DNA of 43,116 nt from contig NZ_BIMD01000042.1 of the NCBI RefSeq assembly GCF_004000905.1, forward strand, positions 1 through 43,116. Direction: 5' to 3'. This DNA is from Paenibacillus humicus NBRC 102415 (GTDB taxonomy: Bacteria > Bacillota > Bacilli > Paenibacillales > Paenibacillaceae). Below are positions 40,935-43,116 of this stretch, one piece after another. Below the pieces are notes generated by a model. The model searched no databases. It was not told the DNA's origin and saw only the letters and a program-made list of their open reading frames with translations. Within the stretch, counting starts at the first letter, position 1, and the number at the start of each line of letters is the position of its first letter. The translations under genes were made by a program, and so were the position numbers.

Positions 40935-40968
40935 GCAAAAATCCACAACCTCGCGGTTGTGGATTTTC
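40935..40968 (-). terminator. ssrA terminator (copy B of the repeated hairpin)
   Basis: On the minus strand ATCCACAACC-GCG-AGGTTGTGGAT forms a stem followed by TTTTTGC, five bases after the tmRNA end. Nearly the same element recurs at 39545 and, as hairpin only, at 29701. Confidence 0.88.
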
Positions 40969-40972
40969 AGTA

Positions 40973-41333
40973 TGGAGGCGAGGGGATTTGAACCCCTGTC
41001 CGAAGGCAACGGCACACAGGCATCTACGGGTGTAGTCACGGATTTGATGTCACCCAGGCCGACGCCCCGTAACCGGCTGCGATCTGGGTCAGCCTGATTG
41101 TCTTCTTCAGCACACCCCAGGCGGAGATGTGACAGCGTAGCCTACTAAGGGTGAGCCCCTACATCCGGCACATAGGCGATGCTGGAGAGGAGCTTAGCGT
41201 GCAGTTTCTTAGGCTGCTGCTAAAGAAGTACGTTGGTTGCCATTTAATAGGCTTTAGCGTTGATAAAGCGGACGCGTCCCCACTACCCGCAACCCATGCT
41301 CGAACTACCCCCGTCGAATCCATAAACGCCCCC
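40973..41333 (-). ncRNA. ssrA: Transfer-messenger RNA (tmRNA)
   Basis: tmRNA of about 361 nt that rescues stalled ribosomes together with SmpB. The 5' end GGGGGCG pairs with CGCCTCC at the 3' end (one G-U) to form the acceptor stem, followed by the conserved TTTATGGATTCGAC. The T-arm GGGGTTCAAATCCCC is exact. The tag frame is 41209-41241 on the minus strand and encodes GNQRTSLAAA and a TAA stop, so with the charged Ala the tag is AGNQRTSLAAA, ending in the usual LAAA protease signal. CCA is not fully encoded (the gene ends CCA-TAC after the discriminator A), so CCA is added after transcription. smpB and probable rnr lie upstream. Confidence 0.96.
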
Positions 41334-41470
41334 GAACAGATCCGTCCAGCCTTATCCTGCACCTAAGCTGCAGGGTAAGCGCGGCGGTCCGAAGCGCAAG
41401 GACTGTGACGAGACAAGCGGCACAGCATTGCAAAAGAATCAAAGACCAACGTAACGATTGCTATGGACTT

Positions 41471-41479
41471 AGTATAACA
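41471..41479 (-). promoter_or_regulatory. Extended -10 promoter of ssrA
   Basis: On the minus strand TGTTATACT is an extended -10 element about 138 bases before the mature tmRNA 5' end, like that of the csp gene. No good -35 was found. It implies a precursor whose 5' leader of about 130 bases is trimmed. The gap 41334-41706 holds no other recognisable gene. Confidence 0.55.
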
Positions 41480-41706
41480 CAGATGACGCCGCAATTGCGA
41501 AGGAAGTGCTGGAAACAACGCTGCTATCTGGTGAATGAGCCAACCCGGGATCCATCCGGTCAGGAGAAGCCCGCTTCCCAGCCAATCAGCCCAATCAGAC
41601 GATGGGCATGCGGAGTCTCATCGCCCCTTGCCTCGGCTTCCCTCATGAGCAGTCCAGCCTAAAGGCAATCCGGCGAAAAGGCGCATCACCTGACAAAATC
41701 GGCTGT

Positions 41707-42192
41707 TTATCTAGCCACCTTCTGCTTCTCTCGCAGAGCCCGCTGGATATCGCGCTGGGCATCCCGCTTTGCGGCCGTATCCCGCTTGTCGTATTGCTTT
41801 TTGCCTTTGCCGAGCCCAATCAGAATCTTGGCATAACCGTTCCGCACATAGATCTTCAGCGGCACGATGGAGTAGCCCTCCTGCTTGGACTGGCCGTACA
41901 GCTTCGCGATCTGCGACTTGTGCAGCAGCAGCTTGCGGGCACGCGTAGGATCGGTCGGATTGTGGCGGTTGCCCTGCTCGAACGGACTGATATGCATGTT
42001 GTTCAGGAACATCTCGCCATTGCGGATTGTTGCGAACGCATCGTTGAGATTGGCGCGTCCGGTCCGCAAGGATTTGATTTCCGTACCCATGAGCACCATG
42101 CCGGCTTCGTAGGTTTCCTCGATGAAATAATCATGGGACGCCTTCTTGTTCTGAGCCAGCGGCTTCTGGGACTGGTCCTTCTTCGGAGCCAT
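41707..42192 (-). CDS. smpB: SsrA-binding protein SmpB
   Basis: RNA-binding protein of 161 residues that carries tmRNA into stalled ribosomes. The family core is plain: [22 protein letters not shown], the block [20 protein letters not shown], and [12 protein letters not shown]. The C-terminal tail, which enters the mRNA channel, is Lys/Arg-rich ([20 protein letters not shown]). AAGGGAG lies nine bases before the ATG. It lies between the probable rnr gene and ssrA, the usual Firmicute arrangement. Identity is certain. Confidence 0.98.
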   Translation of the reverse strand: MAPKKDQSQKPLAQNKKASHDYFIEETYEAGMVLMGTEIKSLRTGRANLNDAFATIRNGEMFLNNMHISPFEQGNRHNPTDPTRARKLLLHKSQIAKLYGQSKQEGYSIVPLKIYVRNGYAKILIGLGKGKKQYDKRDTAAKRDAQRDIQRALREKQKVAR

Positions 42193-42390
42193 GGTGCTTC
42201 GCTCCCTTCTGTCGTCGGAATGGGGGGACTGACTTAAGTCCTATCGGCACTTATTGTAGCAAATGAAATCAGGTCTCAGCAATTGCAGTGCTGCTTACAA
42301 GCAGGACGGCTTTCCTCCGCCATAAAGCGAAACCTTGGCGTTCGGGAGGACTCAGGCCGCCAATAGCGGCAACCGATCTTCTTCGAGATG

Positions 42391-42425
42391 AAAAACCGGG
42401 GATTGCCGCATCGGCAATCCCCGTG
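42391..42425 (-). terminator. Terminator of the probable rnr gene
   Basis: On the minus strand CGGGGATTGCCG and CGGCAATCCCCG form a perfect stem followed by GTTTTTC, 56 bases past the stop. The rest of the 288-base gap to smpB shows nothing else recognisable. Confidence 0.88.
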
Positions 42426-42480
42426 TTCATACCCGCCTTGGCGGGGTATCGAATCCTTCACCTGCGCCATAAGCGACAGC

Positions 42481-43116
42481 TTATGCTTCCGGCGTGCTGC
42501 CGCCCTGGTTCGCGCCGGCATCGCCGCCGCTCACAGGAGGAGCTCCCGCGCCGCCTTTGTTCTTCTTGCGGCGGGAACGGCTGCGCTTGGACGGGCCGCC
42601 CTCGGCAGCGGCCGGAGCCGCCGCGGAGTCGCCTTCATTGCGGTCGAAGTCCGCGAAGATCTCTTGGATATCGACATCCGTCACCTGACGAATGGAAGGC
42701 GCCGTGCTGCCGCCCTTGCGCTTCTTGCGGCGCTGGCGATTGCCTGCGGACGTGCTGTCCTGCGGCGCTGTCGCCGTCTCCTGAGGGGCGGCGGAGATGC
42801 TAGGTCCGCGAGCGCCCTTAGGAGGACGTGAGCCGCCGCGAGGGCCCTCTCCGCCGGCTGCCGGACCGCGGCCCTTGCCGCTGCCCGGAGCGCCTGCGCC
42901 CGGACGTCCTGCGGCACGGTTGCCCATGCTGCTCGGCGGAACCGGAAGGCCCCACATGTCGGTGCGCTTCGAGCTCTCCGTCTTGCCGCCCTCCCGCACG
43001 CTCCATGGATTGTCGTCCCGTACATTCGGGATGTCCTCCGGCATGCTGCCCCGCCAGCCATTCGGCCCGAACCCGCTGTCGCGGCGGCCTCGGCCGCCGC
43101 CGCGCGGTCCGCGTGC
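42481..43116 (-). CDS. rnr: C-terminal tail of probable ribonuclease R (partial)
   Basis: Only the last 211 residues are in the window; the frame is open to the right edge. It is low-complexity and disordered: an Arg/Gly-rich opening (RGPRGGGRGRRD), then DNPWSVREGG and MWGLPVPPSS, Gly/Ala/Pro-rich stretches, and two basic clusters (NRQRRKKRKGG, KRSRSRRKKNKGG). No catalytic or S1 domain is visible. RNase R in Firmicutes ends in a basic tail and its gene usually precedes smpB, which is the reason for the name. The tail is much longer than that of B. subtilis RNase R. Another RNA-binding protein with an RGG tail remains possible. Confidence 0.6.
   Translation of the reverse strand, partial: ARGPRGGGRGRRDSGFGPNGWRGSMPEDIPNVRDDNPWSVREGGKTESSKRTDMWGLPVPPSSMGNRAAGRPGAGAPGSGKGRGPAAGGEGPRGGSRPPKGARGPSISAAPQETATAPQDSTSAGNRQRRKKRKGGSTAPSIRQVTDVDIQEIFADFDRNEGDSAAAPAAAEGGPSKRSRSRRKKNKGGAGAPPVSGGDAGANQGGSTPEA

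Overview
The window looks like chromosomal DNA from a spore-forming, GC-rich member of the Firmicutes, most likely Paenibacillus or a close relative. The clues are strong AGGAGG ribosome sites, several TTG and GTG starts, a YesM/YesN-type two-component system beside an LplABC-type sugar transporter, spore-associated families (CotA laccase, YheC/D ATP-grasp), a YdjO/Csp cold-shock pair, CsoR/CopA copper control, and the order rnr-smpB-ssrA. No database was searched; all names rest on motifs and family knowledge.

Layout, left to right. 1-200 is a decaying 12-bp tandem repeat. 231-5244 holds a minus-strand amino-acid (probably cystine/sulfur amino-acid) ABC operon headed by a GNAT acetyltransferase, with a LysR regulator upstream; it resembles a reduced B. 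subtilis ytlI/ytmI-tcyJKLMN region. 5451-6543 holds a second GNAT, a YdjO-like zinc-ribbon protein and a CspA-family protein, separated by clear terminators. 6864-8888 is a TetM-like GTPase with a perfect inverted repeat over its -10 region. 9048-12975 is a copper module: Met/His-rich lipoprotein, CopA and CsoR, with three matching 20-bp CsoR-type operators. 13149-16332 is a three-gene operon encoding SbnA- and SbnB-like enzymes (2,3-diaminopropionate synthesis) and a PaaK-like adenylate-forming enzyme, facing a YheC/D-type ATP-grasp gene (16719-17594).

17651-19478 carries a truncated SRPBCC gene, a TetR regulator and a membrane-anchored Mrr-type nuclease. 19587-21316 is a coupled CrtQ/HpnB-like glycosyltransferase and PlsY-like acyltransferase pair. 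A sulfatase (21550-23349) follows, then a large M48 metalloprotease fused to ankyrin repeats (23549-26068), an SGNH hydrolase, a YfbR-like HD phosphohydrolase, a small HTH protein, threonine synthase and an SDR oxidoreductase. A CotA-type multicopper oxidase (30955-32529) is complete except for one in-frame TGA after its first copper motif.

32736-39391 is a sensor kinase / AraC-type response regulator pair with its lipoprotein and two permeases, all on the minus strand. 39690-40838 is a SEC-C protein bracketed by two near-identical copies of the ssrA 3'-flank/terminator. The window closes with tmRNA, smpB and the disordered, basic C-terminal tail of a probable RNase R that runs off the right edge.

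The parts most worth following up are the diaminopropionate-ligase locus, the M48-ankyrin fusion, the laccase with an in-frame TGA, and the repeated 26-bp terminator hairpin, two copies of which flank the SEC-C gene.
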